The notes beneath the pieces are model-generated. The model ran no database searches, had not been told where the DNA came from, and was given only the letters and a program-made list of their open reading frames with translations. From contig URXW01000039.1 of NCBI GenBank assembly GCA_900551995.1, positions 1 through 15,995 of the forward strand: a stretch of 15,995 nucleotides of DNA. Reading direction: 5' to 3'. Each line of letters begins with the position of its first letter. Position 1 is the stretch's first letter. This stretch comes from an uncultured Eubacteriales bacterium. GTDB lineage: Bacteria > Bacillota > Clostridia > Oscillospirales > Oscillospiraceae. This document shows positions 1-6,534 of this stretch, in pieces. Position numbers and translations under genes: made by a program.

Positions 1-203
1 TAGATCTGTCCCTCATCGGGGAAGTAGATGCCGGAGAGCATATTCATCAGCGTGGTCTTGCCGCTGCCGTTTTCACCCAGCAGGGACAGGATCTCACCTT
101 CGTACAGGTCAAGGTTCACGTCTTTGTTGGCGATGACCTTGCTGCCGAACCGCTTGGTGATGTTCTCCATTTTGATCGCGCATTTCTTTTCCAAGGCTGT
201 CAT
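1..203 (-). CDS. ABC transporter ATP-binding protein, N-terminal part (runs off left edge)
   Basis: Cytoplasmic ATPase of an ABC importer; 67 residues are visible. The Walker A motif GENGSGKT lies at about residues 43-50, after an N-terminal strand typical of ABC ATPases (MENITKRFG, then the region reading VNLDLYEGEILSLLG). The arrangement resembles the first domain of the double-ATPase proteins (RbsA/YufO/NupB type) that serve BMP-family nucleoside importers, and the BMP lipoprotein gene lies just upstream. The start is uncertain. ATG at 203 has its AAAGG directly adjacent, which is too close; a TTG at 194 would have AAAGGA about 8 bases upstream; an internal ATG at 170 is also possible. It has its own promoter (270-298), since a terminator separates it from the lipoprotein gene. 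The substrate (nucleoside or purine) is inferred from the neighbour only. Confidence 0.85.
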   Translation of the reverse strand, partial: MTALEKKCAIKMENITKRFGSKVIANKDVNLDLYEGEILSLLGENGSGKTTLMNMLSGIYFPDEGQI

Positions 204-269
204 CCTTTCTTTCGGCGCAGATGGCTGCAAACACCTCGTAGCACGCCGGGGATAATTTCCGTACGACTA

Positions 270-298
270 ATTCTACCATAGAAATACCCCATTGTAAA
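270..298 (-). promoter_or_regulatory. sigma-A promoter for the ABC ATPase gene
   Basis: On the minus strand, -35 TTTACA (293-298) and -10 TAGAAT (270-275) are separated by exactly 17 bp, with an extended -10 TGG immediately upstream. This leaves a leader of about 60 bases before the ATPase start. A promoter here is expected because the upstream lipoprotein gene is closed by a terminator. Confidence 0.75.
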
Positions 299-317
299 TC
301 AAAAATAGCAAAAAATT

Positions 318-349
318 TGTAAGGTACATACAAAGAATGTAAGGTTACA
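318..349 (-). promoter_or_regulatory. tandem dyad sites upstream of the ABC promoter (candidate operator)
   Basis: TGTAAGGT occurs at 318-325 and again at 338-345 (plus-strand reading), 20 bp apart, i.e. two helical turns. The second copy continues as a dyad, TGTAA-GG-TTACA; the first is TGTA-AGG-TACA. Both lie just upstream of the -35 box at 293-298, where an activator or a bridging regulator would sit. No regulator can be assigned from sequence. Confidence 0.4.
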
Positions 350-404
350 CAAGAAACCCTTGTCCCCTTTGTGAGAATCGTCAATTTGTCGATTATTGAG
401 GGAA

Positions 405-439
405 AAAGCAGGAGGTGGGCTGCCTGTGCAGCCCACCTC
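405..439 (-). terminator. intrinsic terminator after the BMP lipoprotein gene
   Basis: A perfect 12-bp stem (412-423 with 428-439, loop of 4) is followed on the minus strand by a CTTTTT tract. It lies about 40 bases past the lipoprotein stop codon. Confidence 0.85.
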
Positions 440-476
440 GTTGTGGTGCAATATGCTATTCCTTACGGAATTTACA

Positions 477-1760
477 TTACATCTTGGTGTCCAGACGGGT
501 GATGCCGTCGATCTCCAGATCGAAGTAAGGAGCAGAGCGCTTCTCAGACTCGGCAAAATAACCATCGTGGACGACCTCGGTGTCACCGGTATAGTCCTGA
601 TCGGTATCGACATCAGCCATATAGGAGGTGATGTGACCGTCAGCATCGACCTTCAGGTAGTCGACCTTGAAGGCGTTCATGGTGTCATCCGCCTTGGTGG
701 TAAAGGTGGAGCAATCGAACACATGGATCTCGCCAGCTTCCAGCTTGGCAGCGGCTTCCTTGATGGCGTCGGCGGTGCCGGCAGCGGCAACGGTCTCGTT
801 CACATCGGTCAGAACCACGGAGCCGGTCTTCAGAGTGCCGGTCCAGTCAGCGGGGATCTCGGTGCCGTCCATGACAGCCTTGATGCACATCTCATAGTAG
901 GGAGCCCAGTCGATACGGGAAGAGACGATGAAGGTGTTGGGGCAGGCATCCTTGGTGGAGCCGTTGTAGGAAACGTTGGGCACACCGGCGTTCTCGCAGG
1001 CGGTAGGAGCACCCAGAGAGTCAGCGTGCTGGCTGATCAGCTTGCAGCCGCCCTGGATCAGCTTCTCTGCGCCTTCCTTCTCCAGAGTCTCATCGTACCA
1101 GCTGCCGGTGAAGGTCACGTCCATGGTGACGGTGGGGCAGACGGAGCGAGCACCCAGGAAGAAGGAGGTGTAGCCGGAAACGACCTCGGCGTAGGTGAAG
1201 GCACCCACATAGCCCATCTTGGCCTCTTCAGCCTTGATGTCGCCGGCCTCGATCATCGCGTTCAGCTTCAGACCGGCAGCGATACCGGCCAGATAGCGGC
1301 CCTCATAGATGGAAGCAAAAGCGTTGTGGTAGTTAGCCAGACCCTCGGTGTGAGCGCGGGTACCGGTGCTGTGGCAGAACTGCACCTCGGGGTTCTCCTT
1401 GGCGACCTCGATCATGTAAGGCTCGTGACCGAAGCTGTCGGCAAAGATGATGTTGCAGCCGGCGTCCACCAGATCAGCGGCGACCTCGGCGCACTGCTCG
1501 GTCTCGCCCACGTTGGTCTTGATGAAGTAGTTTTCATTCTCGACCAGACCCAGGGTGGCGCAGGCAGCCTTGGCGGCATCAATGAAGTTCTTGTCATAGG
1601 TGGAGTTCTCATCATGCAGGGTGATGAAGCCCACCTTCACGGTAGCGGTCTGCTGGTCGCCGTCAGAGCCGCCTTTGTTGTCGGGCTGATCCTTCTCACC
1701 GCAGGCCACCAGGCTCAGAGCCATGACCAGGGCGAGGAGCATTGCAAGGAACTTTTTCAT
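477..1760 (-). CDS. BMP family ABC transporter substrate-binding lipoprotein
   Basis: Extracytoplasmic solute-binding lipoprotein of the BMP/PnrA/Med family, whose characterised members bind purine and other nucleosides for ABC import. The 427-aa protein begins with a lipoprotein signal peptide (MKKFLAMLL, hydrophobic core, lipobox LVAC with the lipidated Cys at residue 20) and a polar linker rich in D, G and Q. The mature part opens with VKVGFITLHDENSTYDKNF, the usual BMP first strand, and continues through the periplasmic-binding-protein fold (NIIFADSFGHEPYM, then GTRAHTEGLANY). The start is supported by AAGGAGG 9 bases upstream. A sigma-A promoter lies 116 bp upstream, leaving a structured leader, and an intrinsic terminator follows. 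The next gene on the strand is an ABC ATPase, consistent with one importer. A nucleoside or purine ligand is inferred from the family and the neighbouring purine genes, not shown. Confidence 0.9.
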   Translation of the reverse strand: MKKFLAMLLALVMALSLVACGEKDQPDNKGGSDGDQQTATVKVGFITLHDENSTYDKNFIDAAKAACATLGLVENENYFIKTNVGETEQCAEVAADLVDAGCNIIFADSFGHEPYMIEVAKENPEVQFCHSTGTRAHTEGLANYHNAFASIYEGRYLAGIAAGLKLNAMIEAGDIKAEEAKMGYVGAFTYAEVVSGYTSFFLGARSVCPTVTMDVTFTGSWYDETLEKEGAEKLIQGGCKLISQHADSLGAPTACENAGVPNVSYNGSTKDACPNTFIVSSRIDWAPYYEMCIKAVMDGTEIPADWTGTLKTGSVVLTDVNETVAAAGTADAIKEAAAKLEAGEIHVFDCSTFTTKADDTMNAFKVDYLKVDADGHITSYMADVDTDQDYTGDTEVVHDGYFAESEKRSAPYFDLEIDGITRLDTKM

Positions 1761-1785
1761 TCTTGTTTTCCTCCTTAAAATATGT

Positions 1786-1853
1786 GACGTACACCTGAAA
1801 GTAAATCAGATCCAAGCGCACGTCTGAATAACGGGCTTCCGACCCGTGATTCA
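1786..1853 (-). promoter_or_regulatory. structured 5' leader of the BMP gene (unassigned)
   Basis: The transcribed leader of about 110 nt can fold into two units. One is a hairpin at 1825-1853: a 5-bp stem, a 1x1 mismatch, then ACGGG/CCCGT with a 7-nt loop. The other is an outer 6-bp helix (1786-1791 with 1819-1824, one G-U) enclosing a 6-bp hairpin (1793-1798 with 1806-1811). The outer helix ends about 8 bases before the ribosome-binding site. It matches no riboswitch consensus I recognise; in particular it lacks the purine J2/3 GTTTCTAC. Confidence 0.35.
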
Positions 1854-1875
1854 CACAATTCATACGGACGCTGGT

Positions 1876-1904
1876 ATTATACAGGATTCCGCCGCGGATT
1901 TCAA
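1876..1904 (-). promoter_or_regulatory. sigma-A promoter for the BMP gene
   Basis: On the minus strand, -35 TTGAAA (1899-1904), a 17-bp spacer and a perfect -10 TATAAT (1876-1881). Upstream (1920-1985) is an A/T-rich stretch with phased A- and T-runs that could act as an UP element. No clear terminator for the preceding carbamate kinase gene is visible here; the only candidate is a weak 5-bp hairpin near 1992-2005. Confidence 0.85.
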
Positions 1905-2035
1905 CAGAAAATGTGGATTACGGCAAAATTTCTTTGCGCCGCACAAAAAAACTTTGTAAAACTTGTGCAGTATACGGCATTTAATAGAATTTCGCCCACC
2001 GGCGATACCCATTCCAGATGGCAGGGATAAGCGCG

Positions 2036-2971
2036 TTACTGGTGGATGCGGGTGCCGGTCTTGCCCTCGATGCCGTCCTTCGCCTTCTCCAGCAGGGTGA
2101 TGAGGGCGGTGCGTCCCGCCTTGGATTCGGCGAATTTCACCGCCGCCTGCACCTTGGGCAGCATGGAGCCCTTGGCGAACTGATTCTCGCCGATGTAGCG
2201 GTACGCCTCGCCGGGGGTCAGGTCGTCCAGCCCCCGCTGGTCGGGCTTGTTGAAGTTGATGGCGACCTTCTCCACGGCGGTGAGGATAATGAGCATATCA
2301 GCGTCCAGCAGCTCCGCCAGCAGCTCGCTGCCGAAATCCTTGTCGATGACGGCGGGGGTGCCGGAGAGACGGCCGCCCTCCCGGATGACGGGGATACCGC
2401 CGCCGCCAACGGCGACCACCACGTGTCCCGCGTCCACCAGAGCTTTGATGGAGGTCTTCTCCACGATGTCCACAGGCTTGGGGGAGGGCACCACCTGCCG
2501 GTAGCCGCGCCCCGCGTCCTCCACCATTGTGTAGCCCTTTTCGGCGGCGATACGGTCGGCGGTCTCCTTGTCGTAGAAGGCACCTACGGGCTTGGTGGGA
2601 TTCTGGAAGGCGGGGTCGTCTTTGGAGACAACGGTCTGGGTGACGATGGTGGCAACGGGCTTATCCATGCCGCGGCTTGCCAGCTCGTTGCCGATGGCCT
2701 GCTGGAGATGATAGCCGATGTAGCCCTCGGACATGGCACCGCACTCCGGGAAGGGCATATCGGACTTGATGGCATTGACCTCGGCGGCGGTGCTCAGACC
2801 CAGATTGATCATGCCCACCTGGGGGCCGTTGCCGTGAGCCACCACCACCTCGTTTCCGGCGGCGATGAGATCCACGATGGAGCGGGCGGTCTCGGTGACC
2901 AGCTGCAGCTGCTGGGCGGGTGTGCTGCCCAGCGCGTTGCCGCCAAGGGCGATGACGATACGTTTAGACAT
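2036..2971 (-). CDS. arcC: carbamate kinase
   Basis: Cytoplasmic amino-acid-kinase-fold enzyme that transfers phosphate from carbamoyl phosphate to ADP, giving ATP, CO2 and ammonia. The 311-aa product is normal length for the family. It begins MSKRIVIALGGNALGS (phosphate-binding loop GGNAL), with VVAHGNGPQVG following and VVAVGGGGIPV in the middle; the conserved Lys-containing AKGSMLPKVQAAV lies near the C-terminus. The start at 2971 is chosen over an upstream in-frame ATG at 2989 because GAGGT sits 7 bases before it. It is the third gene of the ygeY-ygeW-arcC run, equivalent in context to yqeA of the E. coli yge cluster, where it would cash in carbamoyl phosphate made by YgeW. A strong terminator lies in the 79-bp gap before it and no promoter is visible there, so expression probably relies on readthrough. 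Confidence 0.95.
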   Translation of the reverse strand: MSKRIVIALGGNALGSTPAQQLQLVTETARSIVDLIAAGNEVVVAHGNGPQVGMINLGLSTAAEVNAIKSDMPFPECGAMSEGYIGYHLQQAIGNELASRGMDKPVATIVTQTVVSKDDPAFQNPTKPVGAFYDKETADRIAAEKGYTMVEDAGRGYRQVVPSPKPVDIVEKTSIKALVDAGHVVVAVGGGGIPVIREGGRLSGTPAVIDKDFGSELLAELLDADMLIILTAVEKVAINFNKPDQRGLDDLTPGEAYRYIGENQFAKGSMLPKVQAAVKFAESKAGRTALITLLEKAKDGIEGKTGTRIHQ

Positions 2972-3000
2972 AGTTGTTACCTCATACACTGTCGTTAGGA

Positions 3001-3036
3001 AAAAGCACCAGCGGCGGCGATGCCGCCGCTGGTGCG
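3001..3036 (-). terminator. terminator between ygeW and arcC
   Basis: A perfect 14-bp GC-rich stem (3006-3019 with 3023-3036, 3-nt loop) is followed on the minus strand by CTTTTTCC. It lies 14 bases past the ygeW stop and about 30 bases before the arcC start, so it would attenuate arcC. Confidence 0.85.
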
Positions 3037-3050
3037 GGAGATCGGTTTTC

Positions 3051-4244
3051 TCAGAACTTCTTGCGGGTGTCCTTCGTCTCGTCCAGCTCCATGAGAGCCT
3101 TGACGGGATCCTTCACCTGCGCCATGAAGATCATGGCGGCGATGATGTAGGGCTTATAGGACGCCTGCTTGTACAGGGGCACGATGTAGCGGTCGAACAC
3201 GGAGTTGTCCACCTCGCCCTCATCGCAGCTCAGACCGGTGATGTCGGCGGGCAGGCAGTGCAGATACAGAGCCTTGCCGTCCTTGGTGAGCTTCATCATC
3301 TCCTCGGTGCACGCCCAATCCTTGTGCTGGGCGTTCTGGGCGAGGAGACGCTTCTCCAGTGCGTCGATGCCGTCCTTGTCGCCGGCGGCGTACAGCTTGG
3401 TGCGCTCCTCCATGGCGGCGTAGGACGCCCAGCTCTTGGGATACACGATGTCGGCGTCCTTGAACGCCTCTGTCATGGAGTTGGTCTTGTGGAACTTGGA
3501 GCCGTACTTCTCGCAGTTTCTGCGGGCGACCTCCTCCACCTCGGGCATCACGTCGTAGCCCTCGGGGTGCGCCAGCGTCACGTCCATGCCGAAGCGGGTG
3601 AACAGACCGATAACGCCCTGGGGCACGGACAGGGGCTTGCCGTAGCTGGGGGAGTACGCCCAGGTCATGGCGACCTTCTTGCCCTTCAGGTTCTCCACGC
3701 CGCCGAAGTGGTGGATAACGTGGAGCATATCCGCCATGCACTGGGTGGGGTGATCCACGTCGCACTGGAGGTTGACCAGCGTGGGCTGCTGCTCAAGGAT
3801 ACCGTCGCGGTAGCCCTCCTTCACGGCGTCCATGAAGGTCTTCTGGTATTTGTGACCCTCGCCGATGAACATATCGTCGCGGATGCCGATGACGTCCGCC
3901 ATGAAGGAGACCATGTTGGCGGTCTCGCGAACCGTTTCGCCGTGGGCGATCTGGGACTTCTTCTCGTCCAGATCCTGCACCTCCAGACCCAGCAGATTGC
4001 AGGCGGAGGCGAAGGAGAAACGGGTGCGGGTGGAGTTGTCGCGGAAGATGGAAATGCCCAGTCCGGAGTCGAACACGCGGGTGCTCTTGTTGCGCTCACG
4101 CAGGTCGCGGAGTGCGTCCGCCACGGTGAAAATGGCGTCGATCTCGTCATCGGTCTTGTCCCAAGTCCAATAGAAATCGTTCTTGTACATATTGTTGATG
4201 TTCAAGGTGGACAGATGACGTGCCAGCTCAACAGTCTTGCTCAT
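3051..4244 (-). CDS. ygeW: knotted carbamoyltransferase YgeW
   Basis: Member of the aspartate/ornithine carbamoyltransferase superfamily, 397 aa, of the YgeW type found in purine-degradation gene clusters. The carbamoyl-phosphate-binding STRTR motif is at residues 71-75, HPTQ at 165-168 (DHPTQCMAD), and the HCLP motif of the second half at 329-332 (LYLHCLPAD). The N-terminus (LNINNMYKNDFYWTWDKTDDEI) is characteristic of YgeW rather than of ArgF or PyrB. Its natural substrate has long been uncertain. In the yge context it is thought to run phosphorolytically on a ureido compound, giving carbamoyl phosphate for carbamate kinase, encoded next. The start is supported by AAGGAG 10 bases upstream. 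It lies 40 bp after ygeY with no terminator between, so the two are co-transcribed, and a terminator follows it. Confidence 0.95.
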   Translation of the reverse strand: MSKTVELARHLSTLNINNMYKNDFYWTWDKTDDEIDAIFTVADALRDLRERNKSTRVFDSGLGISIFRDNSTRTRFSFASACNLLGLEVQDLDEKKSQIAHGETVRETANMVSFMADVIGIRDDMFIGEGHKYQKTFMDAVKEGYRDGILEQQPTLVNLQCDVDHPTQCMADMLHVIHHFGGVENLKGKKVAMTWAYSPSYGKPLSVPQGVIGLFTRFGMDVTLAHPEGYDVMPEVEEVARRNCEKYGSKFHKTNSMTEAFKDADIVYPKSWASYAAMEERTKLYAAGDKDGIDALEKRLLAQNAQHKDWACTEEMMKLTKDGKALYLHCLPADITGLSCDEGEVDNSVFDRYIVPLYKQASYKPYIIAAMIFMAQVKDPVKALMELDETKDTRKKF

Positions 4245-4284
4245 TTTGCATTTTTCTCCTTATATCGTATAAATATTGGCGAAA

Positions 4285-5682
4285 TTACTTAATATCGTTG
4301 CCGGTCAGCTCCTGACGGAAGCTGGTGGCGGAGCCGTCCTTGTTCTCCGGATGGTACAGACCGGGGACGGCGGCATACAGGGCGGCGCAGGTGACGAGAT
4401 CCTGCTTGAAGGTCACCTCGTTGGGGGCGTGCGCCTGAGACTCGGCACCGGGGCCGAAGCCCACGCAGGGGATACCGTAGCGACCCTGAATGGACACGCC
4501 GTTGGTGGAGAACGTCCACTTGTCGGTGAGAGGACGACCCTCGCGCTTGGAGGCCGCCAGCTCAGTGGGCATGAGACGCTTGTCGCCCCACAGGTTGTGG
4601 TGGGCATCGATGAGAGCCTGCACGTGGGGAGCGGTCTCCTTGTTGATCCAGGTGGGGAAGAAGCACTCCGTTTCGTAGACGTGACCCGTCCAGGAGGGGC
4701 GGTCGTACATGTACATGGAGACCTTCACGTCCTTGGCGTACTTCTTGCAGGCGGGCAGATCCTCGATCTCCTTCAGGCAGGAGAGGTACGTCTCGCCGGC
4801 GGTCATGCGGCGGTCGATGGAGATGGAGCAGCTATCCGCCACGGCGCAGCGGGAGGGGGAGGTGTAGAAGATCTGGGAGGTGGTGCAGGTGCCGCGGCCA
4901 AGGAAGCGGGCGTCCTCGTAGTGGTCGGGGTTGAACTTGGGGTCCAGCATCTTCACCAGGCCGTTGATCTCGGTGGAGCCGTCGGCGGGATTCTCGTTGA
5001 GGTCGCGGACGTTGAGGAGAACCTCCGCCATCTTGTGGATGGCGTTGTCGCCGCGCTCAGGGGCGGAGCCGTGGCAGGAGACGCCGTGCATATCCACGCG
5101 GATCTCCATGCGGCCACGATGACCGCGGTAGATGCCGCCGTCGGTGGGCTCGGTGGAGATGACGAATTCCACCTTCTCGCGGGCGTCCTCGGGACCGTTG
5201 AAATACTCGTTGACGATGGACTGCCAGCACATACCGTCGCAGTCCTCCTCCTGTACGGAGCCAACCACCATCATTTTGTAGCCCTTGGGCAGCAGATCCA
5301 GATCCTTCATAATCTTCACGCCGTAGGCGGCGGCAGCCATGCCGCCCTCCTGATCGGAGCCGCCGCGGCCGTAGATGACGTCGTCCGTCTCGTAGCCCTT
5401 GTAGGGGTCGGCCTCCCAGTTTTCGATGTTGCCGATGCCCACGGTGTCGATGTGGCTGTCGATGGCGATGATCTTGTCGCCCTCGCCCATCCAGCCGATG
5501 ACGTTGCCCAGCTTGTCGAACTCAACCTTATCATAGCCCAGAGATTTCAGCTCCTCGGCGATGCGCTTGACGACGCCCTCCTCCTCGCAGGACTCGGAAG
5601 GAATGGCGATCATGTCGCGCAGGAACTTGACCATGGCGGGCTTGTACGCCTCAGCAGCGTTTCTGATGGCAGCGAAATCCAT
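4285..5682 (-). CDS. ygeY: YgeY family M20-type hydrolase (selenium-metabolism-linked)
   Basis: Metal-dependent hydrolase of the M20/ArgE-DapE fold, 465 aa. The visible metal-site motifs are DSHIDTV (His77), GRGGSDQEGG (Asp110), QEED (residues 144-147, catalytic Glu), STEPT (Glu178) and QAHAPNE (His418). The start at 5682 is chosen over an upstream ATG at 5742 because GGAGG lies 6 bases before it and because the upstream ATG falls within the promoter's initiation region. First gene of the ygeY-ygeW-arcC run. Family members co-occur with ygeW, ygeX and carbamate kinase and are proposed to hydrolyse a ureido or amide intermediate of anaerobic purine breakdown; the exact substrate cannot be read from sequence. 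Driven by the strong divergent promoter at 5748-5775. Confidence 0.93.
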   Translation of the reverse strand: MDFAAIRNAAEAYKPAMVKFLRDMIAIPSESCEEEGVVKRIAEELKSLGYDKVEFDKLGNVIGWMGEGDKIIAIDSHIDTVGIGNIENWEADPYKGYETDDVIYGRGGSDQEGGMAAAAYGVKIMKDLDLLPKGYKMMVVGSVQEEDCDGMCWQSIVNEYFNGPEDAREKVEFVISTEPTDGGIYRGHRGRMEIRVDMHGVSCHGSAPERGDNAIHKMAEVLLNVRDLNENPADGSTEINGLVKMLDPKFNPDHYEDARFLGRGTCTTSQIFYTSPSRCAVADSCSISIDRRMTAGETYLSCLKEIEDLPACKKYAKDVKVSMYMYDRPSWTGHVYETECFFPTWINKETAPHVQALIDAHHNLWGDKRLMPTELAASKREGRPLTDKWTFSTNGVSIQGRYGIPCVGFGPGAESQAHAPNEVTFKQDLVTCAALYAAVPGLYHPENKDGSATSFRQELTGNDIK

Positions 5683-5747
5683 AATGTACCTCCGCAAAAA
5701 TTGTTGATTCATGTGTAAAAACAGGCAGACAGTATCTACCATCTACT

Positions 5748-5775
5748 ATCATAGCACATGACGGCAGGATGTCAA
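5748..5775 (-). promoter_or_regulatory. sigma-A promoter for ygeY-ygeW-arcC
   Basis: On the minus strand, a consensus -35 TTGACA (5770-5775), a 16-bp spacer and -10 TATGAT (5748-5753) with an extended TGC. It predicts a leader of about 60 nt before ygeY. It is back-to-back with the regulator promoter; the two -35 boxes are 40 bp apart. Confidence 0.88.
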
Positions 5776-5782
5776 ACAAAAA

Positions 5783-5807
5783 TTTAGGAAATCTAAAATT
5801 TTTTTAG
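5783..5807. promoter_or_regulatory. three TTTAG half-sites, candidate operator between divergent promoters
   Basis: TTTAG (5783-5787), CTAAA (5793-5797) and TTTAG (5803-5807) start exactly 10 bp apart in alternating orientation, so all face the same side of the helix. They lie between the two divergent -35 boxes (5770-5775 and 5816-5821). The adjacent YheO-type regulator is the obvious candidate binder. The stretch is A/T-rich, so chance cannot be excluded. Confidence 0.45.
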
Positions 5808-5815
5808 AAAAACCG

Positions 5816-5843
5816 TTGCTTTTTGTGGGAGGTGTGGTATTAT
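5816..5843 (+). promoter_or_regulatory. sigma-A promoter for the regulator/PLP-enzyme operon
   Basis: -35 TTGCTT (5816-5821), a 16-bp spacer and -10 TATTAT (5838-5843) with an extended TGG. The -10 box overlaps the ATG at 5842, so transcription should begin near 5850 and the real start codon must be downstream, at 5878. Confidence 0.75.
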
Positions 5844-5877
5844 GTATGAGGAGAAAAGCGAAGAAAAGGAGGGCGTT

Positions 5878-6534
5878 ATGGAGGCGAGACGGTTAGAGTC
5901 GCTCAAGCAGATCGCCGCGGGGATCGCGGCGCAGTTCGGCGACAAGTGCGAGGTGGTCATCCACGATGTATCCAGCAGCCACCCGGATCACACCATCGTA
6001 CACATCGAGAACGGGCACGTGTCCGGACGGAAGGTCGGGGACGGCGCGTCCAGAGTGGTGATGGAGCAGCTGGAGCACCAGCACGAGCAGCCCCAGGATC
6101 ATCTGTGCTATCTGACGCGGACACCGGACGGGAAGATCCTGAAATCCTCGTCCCTGTATATCCGCAACAGCCGGGGGGCTGTGACGGCGATTTTTTCCAT
6201 CAACTACGACATTACCAATATGATGCTGATGCATCAGGACTTGGGCGAGTTTATGCTGACCCGCGACAGGGAGCAGGAGGAGCCGGAGCGGATCATCAAT
6301 GTCAACGACGTGCTGGAGGATCTGATCCGGCAGTCCGTGGCACTGGTGGGGAAGCCGGTGGCTCTTATGAACAAGGACGACAAGGTGCGCGCCATACGGT
6401 TCCTCAGCGAAGCAGGGGCGTTCCTTGTGACGAAGTCCGGCGACAAGGTGGCAAAATACTTCGGTATTTCCAAATATACTCTATACTCTTATATCGACGC
6501 CAACAAACAACAGGAGGAAAAGAACCATGGGTAA
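5878..6534 (+). CDS. YheO-like PAS domain / HTH transcriptional regulator
   Basis: DNA-binding regulator of 218 aa with an N-terminal YheO-like PAS domain (about residues 1-120: LKQIAAGIAAQFGDKCEVVIHD, then SSLYIRNSRGAVTAIFSINYDIT) and a C-terminal DauR-type helix-turn-helix (about 165-207: IRFLSEAGAFLVTKSGDKVA, then KYFGISKYTLYSYID). The family is thought to sense small molecules and regulates amino-acid and purine-type catabolism; DauR controls D-arginine use. The start at 5878 has AAAGGAGG at ideal distance, and the ATG at 5842 lies inside the -10 box. Its 3' end overlaps the PLP-enzyme gene by 8 bp, so the last codons carry that gene's start and its ribosome-binding site. It is divergent from ygeY-ygeW-arcC and probably regulates both directions from the shared intergenic region. 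The effector is unknown. Confidence 0.88.
   Translation: MEARRLESLKQIAAGIAAQFGDKCEVVIHDVSSSHPDHTIVHIENGHVSGRKVGDGASRVVMEQLEHQHEQPQDHLCYLTRTPDGKILKSSSLYIRNSRGAVTAIFSINYDITNMMLMHQDLGEFMLTRDREQEEPERIINVNDVLEDLIRQSVALVGKPVALMNKDDKVRAIRFLSEAGAFLVTKSGDKVAKYFGISKYTLYSYIDANKQQEEKNHG

Noticed and set aside
396..1778. Long plus-strand open frame (460 codons) opposite the BMP gene
   Set aside because: It mirrors the lipoprotein gene, which has a signal peptide, lipobox, ribosome-binding site and promoter; the opposite frame has low-complexity G/V/H/L-rich composition and crosses the minus-strand terminator.
1941..1968. GCACAA/TTGTGC hairpin considered as arcC terminator
   Set aside because: Only 6 bp with a 16-nt A/T-rich loop and no following U-tract in the minus direction; better read as an A/T-rich element upstream of the BMP promoter.
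2018..5718. Long plus-strand frames opposite arcC, ygeW and ygeY
   Set aside because: They are products of high GC and codon bias in the real genes; their translations show no domain motifs and no ribosome-binding sites.
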